The notes under the pieces are model-generated. The model was not told the DNA's origin. It ran no database searches and was given only the letters and a program-made list of their open reading frames with translations. From positions 206,745,001 to 206,809,000 of the forward strand of contig CM032228.1 of assembly GCA_019009955.1 (NCBI GenBank): DNA of 64,000 bases, in the 5' to 3' direction. The translations under genes and the position numbers were made by a program. This document shows, one piece after another, positions 53,644-64,000 of this stretch; position 1 is the stretch's first letter; every line of letters begins with the position of its first letter. Source of the DNA: Riptortus pedestris (Eukaryota; Arthropoda; Insecta; Hemiptera; Alydidae).

Positions 53644-56600
53644 AATTAACTTAATAAGTAAAATTCTAGTATAAAAATTACTTTCAATATTATCTACTTA
53701 ATTATACTTCTTTTAAAACTATAGGAAAGCTTTTCAATTTCAACTAGTCCTTTCTGCCATTTCTAATAATTCTTTACTTTGGCCAATATTTGAAATTTGT
53801 AAAATATGATCTGACGATTCAAATTATGAACATTTCCCTTAAGTAGAACTCGGGATTTTGAATCCGCTAGTTTCGATTCTGTTTTTCATGTTGACCTGTC
53901 CGTTTGTTTATTATATTTTTTATTCTCGTATTTTTTTCTATGGGCACATAGGATTTTGTGCATCCTGAGATTTCTTAATTAGAGGACATTTTTTCCACTT
54001 TGTACCATATGGTTTAGTTTTTGTTTGTTTTTGAGAAGTGAGAATGGTCTTGAATTGTATTTCGTGATGACTTACAAAAAATGATGGGAAATCAAGCGGA
54101 AGCCAAATGAGAATCCTCTGAATAATAAAAGAAGTCATCTGCAGCTTGTAGTAAGTATAATTTCACTAAAAGCTATCGATTTATCGATACACAAGCTACT
54201 TTTTACATGCCTTTGTATTAATATTGTTCTGTTTCTTGCAATGTTGTGTCGCTTTATGATAAAAAAATTATATGAAATAAATTAAATATTCTCTTGCAAG
54301 TAACAATTTTATTCTAATTTAAGATTTGTCTCTATTTGTGCGATATCAAATGATGTAAAGTATTGATTAATTTTATTTCTAATATTACAAATTTAACGAT
54401 TCATCCTTAAATGCATTCAGCGAACTAACATTCTAGAGATTTTTGAAACACTAATGCTTGGCACTTCATTTAATAAAATTGTTTTTACTTATTTATCTTG
54501 CAACTATTTTTCAGAAGCAATTCGGCGTTGCAATGACACCATCACTTCGTCCACAATCATTAAAACTAAGGTACAAGTCATCGGTAGAAAGTGTATGGAA
54601 TTGAAACCCCATAGTGAAAATAGTTCTTGGTAGAAAAACGCCTAATACAATAAGTAAAAATACAAATGGGTAGCAGATCAGATAGCACTTTCAAAACTAA
54701 AATAATATTGCTCGTCGAAAAAAAAAAAAAATTGATACGTCATTCACTAATATATCATACGTTTTTGCAGAAATATAAACGAATTAATTAATGCATTATT
54801 TGTTCGTTCTGAATCTATTGATGGAAATATTCATTTCATTGTATTGTTTCGCGAAAGAAACTTTGAATAAATAATTATAATTAGTTTATTTTCAAGTGAA
54901 AATTATTGAATCACAAAACTGTTTTATTTTTCCTTTATATATCAGCGCATAACCAATTATGAGATTTTGGTAACATTATTACAGCATTGTAAGGCTAAAG
55001 ATTAATTTAACATACCTATATCATAAATTAAAATTGAAATAAGCATTTTATATACTCAATTAATTTAAATTGTAGAAAAAAAGTTATTCAATGTAACATA
55101 CAATAAATAATGTAAGTATAATTATATAAACTTGGAGGGGATCAGTATTGTTAAATAAATTTTGAGACATTTTTAAATAATATTGATTGAAGGTTAAAAA
55201 TATTTTAAAGAGATATAAATGTCCATAACGATCAATTGTATTATTTAATGAGTAATTGGAATACGAGAAATTATAAATACATTGAAATTATAGTTTTAAT
55301 AAAATATTTACCTGACGTCCCCTATGAATATCTTAAGCGTAATGATGTGTGTAATTTTAGAAGTAGCCCTGAAGTTATTGATAACATAGATTAGTCAGTA
55401 AATATATTCATTAATAAGTGTTTAACTTTATGAATGAGTTTTCCAGTGCTCCCAAAAATAGTAATCTAGGGGTGTTAGAGTTGTAGTCGTAGTGCAAGTA
55501 ATCACATAATAAACTGGGATATTACAAATTGAAAATTGAATGCACTAAATTTTAATATTAGTTGCACATACCTTGTTTTTATAAATAAATAACATTGTGA
55601 TACATAGTTTTTAATTAACCCCATGTGTAAGTCATCCATTACTTACTTTTCTTTATACATTCATTTAGTTTTCACGCAAGAATAGCTTGTTATTGTTTTC
55701 AGTAGCAAGATATCAGTAATTTTATGGTGTGAAGTTGAAGAATCAAAACACGGATTCTCTTGTGAGGAATTATTTTAACTTATTCTACACAATGTATCAA
55801 TAATTAATGCAGGTAGGATGTAATTAGTTTTTTTTTTTATTAGGATTGATATGTATTTATATTCTGTAGTTTATAGAATAGCAGTAGCACTCATTACTGT
55901 AATGTTAAATTCTGTAAAACTTGTTGATAAATAAAAGTGATACGGATCGTTAAAGCTCTAGTTTAACTTTTTTAGTCGATAAGTTCGTGCTAAAGTACTG
56001 GCTTTATGATAATATTTACTAAGAAAACCTTCAGCAGAAATACTTTAATATGTGCGGCCATTAACATAAAATCAAAAGTTCCAGGACTTCCCTACCTATT
56101 TTCTTTCAGTATACTCATGATCAAGGCTTAGCTTTGGTGTAATCAAGGCTCCGATAATAAATAGTGGATTTCAATCACTTTAGTCCAATCTCAAGCCCTA
56201 AAGAATTTGGAAGCATGTTCATCTCACATTTTCAGGAAATAGGACAGGACGACTGCTGATGAAGACTATGAAAGCCCACCGCTAGACCGCTAAGAAAAAG
56301 AATCAAAAAAGGAAATTAAAGACACATTTTTTTTTTTTAGAAAATGTTTTTTTTAGCACAACCTCAATTCCTGTTTCCCTTCTTATAACATAAGAACAAA
56401 GCGTGAAAGGTGCTTCGTAGGTCATGGTTCTCTAAGGACTTTAGAAAGTCAAAGTGAGGCGTAATTGGAGCACATTAGTAAGTAACTTAATTTATATGTC
56501 CCTCACAATATGCCATATTTACATTATAAACTGCCAAAAATTGCTTCACAAAAATTAAAGGATCAATTATATATTTTAATTTTGCTCAATTGTTTTGTTG

Positions 56601-56760
56601 TTCATATAATTATTATTTTAACATTAATGGAATACATGAAAGAGCAATTAAAGTGAAAAGAAAAAAGTCAGGAAAACTTACTACAATTGTAGTTGTAAGT
56701 TGGATACTTAAGATAGTAGGATGTCATTCCCCTTCAAGCCTATATCACTACCAGCAATCA
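53644..56760. other. 3.1 kb AT-rich stretch, no recognised gene
   Basis: Long A/T-rich sequence with homopolymer runs (A13 at 54719, T10 at 55830 and 56329). A 66-codon frame (53938-54138, -) has no motif. CTGATGAAGACTATGAAAG near 56259 superficially recalls the hammerhead-like core but has no stem II. Confidence 0.55.
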
Positions 56761-59460
56761 TCCTTCTTCGGGGTTTTTCCATACTTTACATTTTCTTCAC
56801 GGATGTTGTTCCATTCTTTACATCTTCTTATGGGATGTTGTTCCATACTTTACATCACCTTCGGGGATGTTATACCATACTTTACATTTTCTTCACGGAT
56901 GTTGTTCAATTCTTAACATCTTCTTAAGGGATGTTGTTCCATTCTTTACATCTTCTTCGGGGATGTTATACCATACTTTACATTTTCTTCACGGATGTTG
57001 TTCAATTCTTAACATCTTCTTAAGGGATGTTGTTCCATTCTTTACATCTTCTTCGGGGATGGTATACCATACTTTACATTTTCTTCATGGATGTTGTTCA
57101 ATTCTTAACATCTTCTTAAGGGATGTTGTTGCATTCTTTACATCTTCTTCGGGGATGTTATACCATACTTTACATTTTCTTCACGGATGTTGTTCAATTC
57201 TTAACATCTTCTTAAGGGATGTTGTTCCATTCTTTACATCTTCTTCGGGGATGGTATACCATACTTTACATTTTCTTCATGGATGTTGTTCAATTCTTAA
57301 CATCTTCTTAAGGGATGTTGTTGCATTCTTTACATCTTCTTCGGGGATGTTATACCATACTTTACATTTTCTTCACGGATGTTGTTCAATTCTTAACATC
57401 TTCTTAAGGGATGTTGTTGCATTCTTTACATCTTCTTTGGGGATGCTGTTCCATTCTTTACGTCTTCTTAAGGGATGTTGTTCCATTCTTTACATCTTCT
57501 TCGGGGATGTTATACCATACTTTACATTTTCTTCATGGATGTTGTTCAATTCTTAACATCTTCTTAAGGGATGTTGTTCCATTCTTTACATCTTCTTCGG
57601 GGATGTTATACCATACTTTACATTTTCTTCACGGATGTTGTTCAATTCTTAACATCTTCTTAAGGGATGTTGTTGTATTCTTTTCATCTTCTTCGGGGAT
57701 GTTGTTCTATTCATTACATCTTCTTCGGGGATGGTATTCCATACTTTACATTCAATTCTTAACATCTTCTTAACGGATGTTGTTCCATTCTTTACATCTT
57801 CTTCGGGGATGTTATACCATACTTTACATTTCCTTCACGGATGTTGTTCAATTCTTAACATCTTTTTAAGGGATGTTGCATTCTTTACATCTTCTTCGGG
57901 GATGTTATACCATACTTTACATTTCCTTCACGGATGTTGTTCAATTCTTTACATCTTCTTCGGGGATGCTGTTCCATTCTTTACATCTTTTTAAGGGATG
58001 TTGTTCCATTCTTTACATCTTCTTCGGGGATGTTATACCATACTTTACATTTTCTTCACGGATGTTGTTCAATTCTTAACATCTTCTTAAGGGATGTTGT
58101 TGTATTCTTTTCATCTTCTTCGGGGATGTTGTTCTATTCATTAAATCTTCTTCGGGGATGGTATTCCATACTTTACATTTTCTTCACGGATGTTGTTCAA
58201 TTCTTAACATCTTCTTAAGGGATGTTGCATTCTTTACATCTTCTTCGGGGATGTTATACCATACTTTACATTTTCTTCACGGATGTTGTTCAATTCTTAA
58301 CATCTTCTTAAGGGATGTTATTGCATTCTTTACATCTTCTTCGGGGATGCTTTTCCATTCTTTACGTCTTCTTAAGGGATGTTGTTCCATTCTTTACATC
58401 TTCTTCGGGGATGTTATACCATACTTTACATTTTCTTCATGGATGTTGTTCAATTCTTAACATCTTCTTAAGGGATGTCGTTCCATTCTTTACATCATCT
58501 TATGGGATGTTGTTCCATTCTTTACATCTTCTTCGGGGATGTTATACCATACTTTACATTTTCTTCACGGATGTTGTTCAATTCTTAACATCTTCTTCAA
58601 TTCTTAACATCTTCTTAAGGGATGTTGTTGCATTCTTTACATCTCCTTAAGGGATGTTGTTCCATTCTTTACATCTTCTTCGGGGATGTTATACCATACT
58701 TTACATTTCCTTCACGGATGTTGTTCAATTCTTTACATCTTCTTTGGGGATGCTCTTCCATTCTTTACATCTTTTTAAGGGATGTTATTCCATTCTTTAC
58801 ATCTTCTTCGGGGATGTTATACCATACTTTACATTTTCTTCATGGATGTTGTTCAATTCTTAACATCTTCTTAAGGGATGTTGTTCCATTCTTTACATCT
58901 TCTTATGGGATGTTGTTCCATTCTTTACATCTTCTTCGGGGAAGGTATACCATACTTTACATTTTCTTCACGGATGTTGTTCAATTTTTAACATCTTCTT
59001 AAGGGATGTTGAATTCTTTTTATCTTCTTCGGGGATGTTGTTCTATTCATTACATCTTTTTCGGGGTTGTTGTTCCATTCTTTACATCATCTTCGGGGAT
59101 GTTATACCATACTTTACATTTTCTTCACGGGTGTTGTTCAATTCTTAACATCTTCTTAAGGGATGTTGTTGCATTCTTTACATCTTCTTTGGGGATGTTA
59201 TTACATACTTTACATTTACTTCACGGATGTTGTTCAATTCTTAACATCTTCTTAAGGGAAGTTGTTGTATTCTTTACATTTTCTTCATGTATGTTGTTCT
59301 ATTCTTTACATATTCTTCGGGGATGTTGTTCCATTCTTTACATCTTCTTCGTCGATGTCGTTCTATTATTTAAATGTTCTTTGGGGATGTAGTTCAATTC
59401 GTAACGTCTTTTTCAGAGATGTTGTTGCATTATGTACATCTTCTTCGGGGAAGTTTTCGC
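56761..59460. repeat. 32-bp monomer array organised as 96-bp trimers
   Basis: Monomer types are GGATGTTATACCATACTTTA-, GGATGTTGTTCAATTCTTAA- and GGATGTTGTTCCATTCTTTA-like, each 32 bp, joined by CTTCTTCGGG, CTTCTTCACG or CTTCTTAAGG. They usually follow in fixed order as a 96-bp trimer, with occasional missing or extra monomers, over about 84 units. Because 96 is a multiple of three, a forward frame stays in one trimer phase and avoids the TAA in TTCTTAACA until the order slips. This generates overlapping frames of 68-229 codons with a 32-residue repeat (HTLHFLHGCCSILNIFLRD). First and last units are diverged. Confidence 0.95.
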
Positions 59461-60544
59461 TTTTTCCTACTGGACAGCATAAGCCTGGACATTACTACAC
59501 ATAAAAATAACTTCTTCCCTTGTATTTGTAGCAAAGGGTATCACTGTGGCACTATGAACTCTTTTATGTAAATTAAAAAACTATTCTGGAACTCCTGTCT
59601 AGAAGAACAAATCCAATAGGAGCGAGATTTAAGCTCATACCTCCCCAAACCATTATTGGACCTCCTACAAAAACAACCCTTAGAGAAAAATAAGAAGGAC
59701 CTTTCTTTCAGTCTCCTCCACACTCTATCATGTTCATCTGGAGACAGAAGGCAGTATCTTGACGTGTTGGTGAATAATTCACTGCTGGAGTCTTCCGTAT
59801 CCAGATTAAGTGTTCCTAAGCAAACTTGAAGTGCTGAACTCGTTGCTGCTTGAAAAAGAGAGGTACAGTTTCCGGAGAATGGAATTACCTAATGCATACT
59901 CATTAAGTTGTTTTATCGCAGTCAGCTCTGATAATTGTAGGATCCTGGACCGCCGGAGAAGGCAATGCACCCTGCGTTGCCTGACGATTGGTGATCCACA
60001 AAAAACGGGAAGTTGTAAATATCTGCCTGTGAGGTCAGAAAGCTGACTGTGAACGACCTTGGCCTCATTGTGGTCTGCAGTCCCCACGACACCTGAAATA
60101 ATCTCCCTGGAAATCTTCGACTGGGACCGTAGAAGCGGCTCTGTAATGTCTTTTGGGGGAAAACTTCTTCCTTTAAAATAATAATACCGACTCATCTTCG
60201 GTCAATTCCCTTCTGTTTGCCACAGAATGTCCTAAAATCGATGGAAAGAAAATTTAACTCCGTTGAAAAAGGAGTTTTAATTAATGTATTCATTATGCAA
60301 TTCATGACTTTCGTTCTCAGTAGCTCAAATTGAGCATGGAACTCCGGTGATACAGGAGTGTGTATAAGTGAGAAATAGACTATTGTAAAACTCGTCTATA
60401 TTTTATCTAAATCTCAATTATTTTAAATTCATTGATAACACATCTTAGATACATATTCAATTTTATCTATCAATTTATTTATTTTATTATATTTTGTTTA
60501 ATATTTTTTATTTGATTTCCCTATTATCCAACGTGACTCTTATG
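59461..60544. other. Unidentified region with a 129-codon minus-strand frame
   Basis: 59600-60200 is GC-richer than its surroundings. A minus frame at 59806-60195 (129 codons; Arg/Ser/Leu-rich, e.g. GRYLQLPVFCGSP) and another at 59541-59723 lie in line, separated by stops, and could be parts of one decayed element or gene. A + frame overlaps (59810-60046). No domain is recognised. Confidence 0.35.
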
Positions 60545-60850
60545 TTTCGTTTTTCAATTCTCACGTTTCAGTTTTTGTAGTTAGTTTTGGATTCTATCTT
60601 TTGTTTGTTCCTTTGTTGTGTTCGATTTCTGTTTTTGTGTTCCTTTTCTGTTTTTTGTTTTCCATTTTGTTTTTGTGTTCCATTTCTGTTTTTCGTTTCA
60701 GTTCTGTTTTCTGTTCCATTTTTGTTTTCTGTTTCTGTTTTGCATTCCATTTCTGTTTTTTCTTATCCATTTCTGTTTTTTTTTTAAATTTCTGGTTTGT
60801 ATTTTATTTCCGTTTTTCGTGTTCAATTTCTGTTTGGCGGTTTTCTTTTC
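60545..60850. repeat. T-rich degenerate tandem repeat
   Basis: TTTCTGTTTT(T/C)(T/G)(T/C)GTTCC(A/T) words recur irregularly every 12-24 bp. Overlapping Phe/Cys/Val frames on + and Lys/Asn/Thr/Glu frames on - are by-products. It ends with CCAATAAACAAATAAATAAA. Confidence 0.75.
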
Positions 60851-61667
60851 GTTTAAATGTCTGAGCAACATCGCTACATCTATGAAGCTCCAATAAACAA
60901 ATAAATAAAATCAACTAATGTATTAACATGCTGATATATTTACCTGTTTTATTTAAGTCTGAGAAAAATATGCTTTACGTTACCTTTTAAATCTTAAGGA
61001 AGGAATAATGTTTAAAACTAGAAGATACACTTGATAAACGATCAAACTAATTTCACTCTTGTACCAGAGAAATATTTATAGTTTTCATTTAGATAAACAT
61101 ACTCAGAAACTCGTTGGTGGTCCTTCAATTTTGTCTGGCAGTGTATATACTTTACTAATTTGCTTAATTTACTTTCTTATCTTTAGTCAGATAAATTACA
61201 ACAATACAAGGTGTTAATGGGTGAAGAGACCCGTTAGTAAATGATCCATCTTGCTGGTTAGACGCCGCTTGGAGAGACGAAAGTTTATTCTCAAACCCCT
61301 AGGGCTCAGGACCAGGAATACCCTGGGGTAGCACAAACCCAAATATCAGCCAGCTACCTCTGACCTTTGCAAATATCTCTTGACAGGAAATTAGTTTCAG
61401 CTTAATTATGAACATTCCAAGTTTTACTTCTTTGCTGGATAAAACTTTCAATGACAAAGGGGTTTTTTCCTCCCCAGTACGTTTAAATGTCGTAGTCATA
61501 AGTCTTTTTTGGCAACATCCCTTATCATGTCTTGCCCCGATCTTGAGCAACGACCTTCCTACCTTCAAATTCAGAGAGGAATCGCAATTCTACTAGGTTT
61601 CCGCAGTTAAATTTTGTTTATTAAAATCTTCACTACTACTAGAATTACTAGAAGTCAAATGGAATAT
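60851..61667. other. No recognised gene
   Basis: An 89-codon minus frame (61299-61568) and a 62-codon plus frame overlap here; neither shows a known motif. GC is modestly raised at 61240-61600. Confidence 0.45.
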
Positions 61668-62085
61668 TAAATTTCCGCAGGGCCTGCGTAAACCAAACAG
61701 ATTTCCGAACTTGTTTAAGACACTTATGACTTCATTCTCTATTTCTATGTGAAAAATCAACGAAAAAAAGGTTTTTTTTGGGGGGGGGGCGGTAATAAAG
61801 GCTGAAAACAAGAAAGCGCAAATAAATTGCTGAATACTTGAGTTAAGAAAAAAATGAACAGAACAATAATTGTAGGGAATCAATAGCTTAACAAGATTAG
61901 TAATATAACATTTTGCGGTAAAACTCATAATAACTGCAATATTTTCAATTTTCAAAATTCTCCCTCTTTAAATTCCCCCCCCCCTATTCCACCGACAATT
62001 TCAGCAACTAAATAATACGTACTTTAGTATGTAATGAAACAGTTAAATAACGAGTATGATTATAGAAGAAATGAATATTCTGATT
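61668..62085 (+). mobile_element. GTCC-TA element, diverged, first of a tandem pair
   Basis: CCGCAGGGCCTGCGTAAACC and AAACAGATTTCCGAAC mark a decayed 5' end. G9 at 61783, GGTAATAAAGGCTGAAAAC, TCTTTAAATTCCCCCCCCCC and AATTTCAGCAACTAAATAAT follow family order. No TA core or 3' end. Confidence 0.6.
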
Positions 62086-62089
62086 TAGA

Positions 62090-62625
62090 ATTCATGACGT
62101 CATAGCACCATATATTTGCATGTTTCTCATGCAGTAAACGTATAATGAAAACAATATTTGGTATTTAAGCTTGGAAGAATGTGATTTAAAATATAACATC
62201 TTATTGCTAATATGACATTAGTTGGAGTGGGGGTTTACTTAAGGCTAAATACTAATAAAATTAAATATCTCCGTTAATACTAAAGATAGAGACTAAATGT
62301 ATGTAAGAATATTTATAGTCAATTTTAATTGCAATAATATAATTTCTATACAATGTATCGGTCCAATGATTAATTACGTAAATATTTCATATTTTCGAAA
62401 CTTCCATACTTTAACCCCCCCCCTCCTCCTACGAATCCAATTTCTGCCATTAACGAACTCGATCATTAGTTTTGAATGAAACTTGATATATCGAGTTTGG
62501 TTACGATGAAATAAGAATTACGATCGCTAGAGCGGTAGGAGACAAGTATATTTTCGAAGACCTCATTTTCGTCATCTCCTAGGTAGATCGATGGACATTT
62601 GAGGAAGTTTTTCGAAATTCGATTC
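62090..62625 (+). mobile_element. GTCC-TA element, third-type, second of a tandem pair
   Basis: AACAATATTTGGTATTTAAGC, GGAGTGGGGGTTTACTTAAGG, AAATATCTCCGTTAATACTA, TCGAGTTTGGTTACGATGAA and GATCGCTAGAGCGGTAGGAG, then directly ATTTTCGTCATCTCCTAGG and GATCGATGGACATTTGAGG. The TA tract is reduced to AAGTATATTT and the terminal palindrome is missing. Confidence 0.7.
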
Positions 62626-62831
62626 AGAATCATTTAAACAAATTAAATCAAGGATACAATATTTATTACCCCCTCCCTCACACTTTCGCATCCATGTCTT
62701 GGAAAGAAACCTTCCTTGTTCCGTACGTGGTACGGAATTTATGATAAAACATTTACTAAATGAACGAAGACGACGTCTGCACGAATTATTGTCAGAGAGT
62801 AAACCACACATTGCGATGACCTTACGTGAAG

Positions 62832-62940
62832 TCAGCTATTTAGGTTGTACTCATGACAGTCATGGAGCATGGCGCAATTTTCGAAAACTTTCTTCAAATA
62901 TACCATACCCAGGAGCTCAGATCAAAACTATATATAATTG
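62832..62940 (-). mobile_element. GTCC-TA element 3' terminus fragment
   Basis: GTCAGCTATTTAGGTTGTAC, TCATGACAGTCATGGAGC and GCGCAATTTTCGAAAACTTT, ACCCAGGAGCTCAGATC. The palindrome is mostly lost. Confidence 0.6.
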
Positions 62941-63023
62941 AAATTTAGATTCCTGTTTGAATAGACTTCTTACTGCGGGAAAAAAGATGGGGAGTTGAGA
63001 ACTTCAGCGTAACATACTACAGT

Positions 63024-63362
63024 GCGAATATGAGTAGGAGTGGGGGTTTACTATGGACCAAAAACTAAAAAATGCAAATATCTCGGTTAATAATCATGAT
63101 AGTGAAGACATGTACATGTCAACATTTATAGAACATTACACTTACAATAAGATTGGTTCTATACAAAGCTTCGATCCAACGGATAATAACGGAGATATTA
63201 AGAATTTTGAAAATTCTCTCTCTCTAAACCCCCCTCCCCATGATCCGATTTCAGCCGTTAACAAACTGGATTTTTTTTTAATATAAAACGATTATATATC
63301 AAGTTTGGTAACGATAATACAAACACTGCGACTTCTAGAGTGGTAACAGACAAATATATAGA

Positions 63363-63444
<82 letters not shown>

Positions 63445-63571
63445 ATTTTGAACGGACCTCATTTTCGTCATCTTCTTGGTAGGATCGATAGAAATTTGGA
63501 GAAACATTTCGAAAATTGCCTCATTAGTACGACCTCAATAGCTGATATCCCTTAAAAGAAATCTGCTAAAA
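63024..63571 (+). mobile_element. GTCC-TA element, third-type, with compound (CT)n(TA)n core
   Basis: GAGTAGGAGTGGGGGTTTAC, AAATATCTCGGTTAATAATC, AACGGATAATAACGGAGAT, GATTTCAGCCGTTAACAAAC, TTCTAGAGTGGTAACAGAC, then (CT)n at 63363-63388 joined to (TA)n at 63387-63440, and the complete 3' end (TTTTGAACGGACC ... ATCCCTTAAAAGAAATCTGC, TAAAATG). The 5' terminal hairpin is absent. Confidence 0.85.
63363..63440. repeat. Compound (CT)n(TA)n microsatellite
   Basis: A CT run passes directly into a TA run inside a GTCC-TA element core. Overlapping Tyr/Ile and Arg/Glu frames are artefacts. Confidence 0.95.
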
Positions 63572-64000
63572 TGTATGTCATTAGGCAGGAGTCGAAACCC
63601 CAGTCTTTCCAAGTAAGTACGATATCCAACAAGTTGGTGCGTTCTCAACTTCATCCCACTCCAATGCACAAATTTCTTCCTCTTGTTCAGGTCTCTTCAA
63701 ACTTTATCATTTAACACAATTGATCCAAGCAATTATTTTATATTTTTTTAAAATAAATTTGCCCACCACAAGTTCATTCAGTTCTAATACTAATTGTCTC
63801 TTTTCAACTCGTTTATTTATTTTTGCTCCCTACAAATAAACGAAGTATTGCAATGTCGGAAAATATTGATTTTTAGATTTCAACAAACCTTTTTGTTCTA
63901 TAGCCCTCAAAAAGTAAGTATTCTAATTAAAAAGTGAATTCATTCAGAGAAATAAAAAAAAAAATCTGCTAAAAAACACTGGTAAGTGAGGCGAAACAAG
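63572..64000. other. Possible tRNA-like SINE head (-); otherwise unrecognised
   Basis: Minus strand 63655-63585 reads GCACCAACTTGTTGGATATC, CTTACTTGGAAAGACTGG and GGTTTCGACTCCTGCC (B-box-like). It shares spacing and words with 31985-32050 (-). No body or tail can be defined. Confidence 0.3.

Noticed and set aside
56240..56290. CTGATGA...GAAA as another hammerhead
   Set aside because: Only AGACTAT lies between the two motifs and it cannot form stem II.
56590..59571. Many overlapping + frames up to 229 codons encoding a 32-residue repeat
   Set aside because: They result from a 96-bp trimer of 32-bp monomers that keeps phase; similar peptides appear in different forward frames and frames end whenever the monomer order slips.

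Overview
The window is AT-rich, repeat-saturated, non-coding DNA from an animal genome. An arthropod is most likely: the retroelement types (Ty3/gypsy solo LTR, jockey- and I-like LINE tails, tRNA-Leu-type SINEs, Penelope-like 3' ends) and the (TA)n, (GA)n and (TG)n microsatellites fit one, but no host gene allows a closer placement. I found no intact protein-coding gene and no rRNA or convincing tRNA gene. One weak host-exon candidate lies near 42.3 kb on the minus strand.

The dominant component is one non-autonomous family present as about 25 copies or fragments, called here the GTCC-TA element. Read in its + orientation it begins GTCCGTCACGCAGG with a small hairpin, carries AGCAGATTTCCC near its 5' end, and has a G/C homopolymer and then a (TA)n microsatellite in the middle. 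It ends in a 20-bp palindrome (GATTTCCC-TTAA-GGGAAATC) followed by TGCTAA. This plan (sub-terminal inverted repeats, microsatellite core, terminal 3' stem-loop, CTAA end) resembles Helentron-derived HINE/DINE-1 elements. At least three subfamilies (short, long and 'third' type) are visible. Two copies (32851-33396 and 51536-52171) sit at the same base of two SINE copies, which defines the element ends. The TA cores are landing sites for other elements (30188-31266, 8261-8427, probably 535-1495).

A second component is a tRNA-derived SINE with Leu-like A and B boxes and a (TAA)n tail, about eleven copies. A third is a set of Penelope-like 3' ends that repeat one RNA-like fold: CUGANGA, one extra base, a short stem with changing sequence, then GAAA. 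Three of these loci are near-perfect foldbacks (10579-10841, 36825-37067, 45777-46042) in which each arm carries the fold reading outward. The loop of the 36.8-kb foldback encodes the same C-terminal peptide as the fragment at 50.3-50.9 kb, so the foldbacks are inverted pairs of retroelement 3' ends.

Other dated or decayed elements are a complete solo LTR with target-site duplication (2393-2989), a rearranged Ty3/gypsy integrase remnant (9284-10100, -), an I/R1/jockey-like RNase H region (12189-12935, -), a jockey-like RT tail (19790-20235, +), and a TTAA-flanked piggyBac-like non-autonomous element with CTCGAG-centred inverted repeats (43969-44953).

Tandem arrays are prominent: a 28-bp minisatellite with a five-unit higher-order order (34.86-35.93 kb), a 26-bp minisatellite split by a foldback (36.58-37.23 kb), a (GA)n to (GAGACA)n to (GAGAGACA)n gradient (39.01-39.48 kb), a 118-bp satellite (47.82-48.75 kb), and a 2.7-kb array of 32-bp monomers arranged as 96-bp trimers (56.76-59.46 kb). 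The trimer length keeps forward frames open and produces false ORFs. The remaining stretches are AT-rich sequence in which I recognise nothing.
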